This document shows positions 16,566 to 17,320 of a stretch of 17,320 bases of DNA, in pieces; within the stretch, counting starts at the first letter, position 1, and every line of letters starts with the position of its first letter. A program made the translations under genes and the position numbers. The stretch comes from Asterionellopsis glacialis (taxonomy: Eukaryota; Bacillariophyta; Plagiogrammaphyceae; Rhaphoneidales; Asterionellopsidaceae). The notes below the pieces were generated by a model that saw only the letters and a list, made by a program, of their open reading frames with translations, was not told the origin of the DNA and searched no databases. The stretch covers positions 1-17,320 of the forward strand of contig WKLE02004979.1 of NCBI GenBank assembly GCA_014885115.2, given 5' to 3'.

Positions 16566-17320
16566 TCACTTTTTATCAAACTCAATTTCAGGGATGTCTT
16601 CGTAATCAAAAATGGCAACTGTACAAAACATTGGAAAAAGTCGTTTGTTAGTCATATTGTAAAAAGTCATCAATCAATCCAATATTTTTTCTTCGTAAAC
16701 GACCAAAGGTACTTACGTGAATTTTGAACTGCACTACTGTGAGAAAGAGGTAATGAGTTGAATAGACTACTGGATCGGACACGTTTATTGAAAATTTTGT
16801 TGTATCGCATGGCAAACACAAATCCAAGAGAACCACCGACAAGAGTTGCACCAACTACAGATCCTACAATGGCCCACATGTTTGGTACAACATACACAAC
16901 GTAACTATCATCATCAAAAGGATACGGCCAATCATCTTCCATATTTCCATCAGGCGTATAGGTTAATTCTGTCAAGGTTGCAATACCACCAAAATCACAT
17001 GTTACCCCGATGGAACGTTTTTCTTCCCAAAAGCCACCCAAGATGGTATCCGCTTGATCATACAAATCATCACCATCCAAAACATCGACCCAATCATTAT
17101 CGTAGTCGCCAAATTGTTCCAGACAATCCTTGATAGCACCACGGACTGAACTAGGAAGTGCTGTACGCATAACAGAACATTTGAATTCACCAATATCTTC
17201 CTTGCGGCAAGCATCAGTAATGGATGCGTCATTCAAATCACCCTTTGGAATCCATCCCTTTTCTAACGCTGCCATGTAGGACCATTGAGGTTCATATACA
17301 TCCGTCCTAAAGTTCCAAAA
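16566..17320 (-). CDS. C-terminal part of a GH5-like exo-beta-1,3-glucanase with X8-like segment and membrane anchor (5' end beyond window)
   Basis: The frame is open from the right edge (17320). The ATG at 17273-17275 is internal, because 15 in-frame codons before it read naturally. The gene continues to a GTAAGT donor at 16716; a 98-nt intron leads to the last exon 16566-16618, giving 218 residues in view. Reading past the donor would replace the tail with RKYLWSFTKKKYWID. The first residues, FWNFRTDVYEPQWSYMAALE and then KGWIPKG, match the end of GH5 exo-beta-1,3-glucanases (FWxxKTE...PEWxY...GWIP). A Cys-containing segment follows, with CDFGGIATLTE (about 108-118) like the end of the X8/CBM43 glucan-binding module. 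Next come an acidic stalk, a membrane span (about 148-171) and a short cytosolic tail ending DYEDIPEIEFDKK. It would act on beta-1,3-glucan such as chrysolaminarin or wall glucan, at the vacuolar or cell-surface membrane. The catalytic residues lie outside the window, so activity cannot be judged. Confidence 0.72.

Larger units (their letters stand above)
16290..16695. repeat. 203-bp tandem duplication (two copies) carrying a terminal exon
   Basis: Copy 1 is 16290-16492 and copy 2 is 16493-16695, directly adjacent. I count about seven single-base differences, so identity is near 96-97%. On the minus strand each unit contains the 3' part of an intron (with a GACTAAC branch-point-like site), an acceptor, a 53-nt terminal exon with its stop, and the start of the 3' untranslated region. 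The 5' splice donor (16711-16716) lies outside the unit and is not duplicated. Confidence 0.92.

Noticed and set aside
16670..16716. C-terminal tail RKYLWSFTKKKYWID as the natural end of the GH5-like protein
   Set aside because: It reads through a perfect GTAAGT donor. Splicing to 16618 gives an acidic tail, and that exon is found duplicated and intact, which supports the spliced form. Intron retention remains possible.
1..17320. CRISPR arrays, tRNA or rRNA genes, and complete transposable elements
   Set aside because: I saw no regular direct-repeat/spacer array, no tRNA-like conserved loops and no transposase or reverse-transcriptase motifs. Reading by eye could still miss a divergent tRNA or a small non-coding RNA.

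Overview
The window looks like nuclear DNA of a photosynthetic stramenopile, most likely a diatom. Three proteins carry an N-terminal signal peptide running into a short transit-like segment with an aromatic residue just after the predicted cleavage site (bipartite 'ASAFAP-like' plastid targeting). One protein carries a further twin-arginine lumen signal. Four genes have short GT-AG introns (about 98 to 208 nt), genes lie densely on both strands, and intergenic DNA is AT-rich. I cannot name the species.

Layout from left to right: (1) a minus-strand gene cut by the left edge (1-779), an N-myristoylation-type protein with a DisA_N/diadenylate-cyclase-like domain; (2) a plus-strand, two-exon, secreted SRPBCC/START-like protein (1688-2651); (3) a minus-strand plastid-targeted atypical protein kinase (3154-4614); (4) a minus-strand DGAT2-type acyltransferase (5219-6259); (5) a divergent pair of plastid proteins, a thylakoid-lumen protein of unknown function (minus, 7211-7966) and a three-exon DUF1995 protein (plus, 8420-10163); (6) a minus-strand MORN-repeat protein (10301-11014); (7) a 1.5 kb gene-poor stretch and then a plus-strand 2H cyclic phosphodiesterase (12560-13303); (8) a minus-strand 12-TM MFS transporter (13546-14970), divergent from a plus-strand TMEM208/SND2 homologue (15543-16176); (9) a minus-strand gene open to the right edge (16566-17320). 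It appears to be the C-terminal part of a GH5 exo-beta-1,3-glucanase with an X8/CBM43-like segment, a membrane anchor and a cytosolic tail.

I see no single pathway joining the genes, as is usual for a eukaryotic chromosome. Loose themes are plastid function (kinase, lumen protein, DUF1995 protein), lipid storage (DGAT2), beta-1,3-glucan turnover (GH5 end) and ER membrane insertion (TMEM208). The two most interesting features are easy to miss. One is the DisA_N-like frame that runs off the left edge and lacks the catalytic RHR motif. The other is a 203-bp tandem duplication at 16290-16695 that has copied the whole terminal exon of the GH5-like gene, with its branch point and acceptor but not its donor. 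This creates two alternative C-termini, and only the distal copy keeps an AATAAA hexamer. A third pattern is a recurring palindromic motif, TACCTGGTA/TACCAGGTA/TACCGGTA, which I found only between genes.
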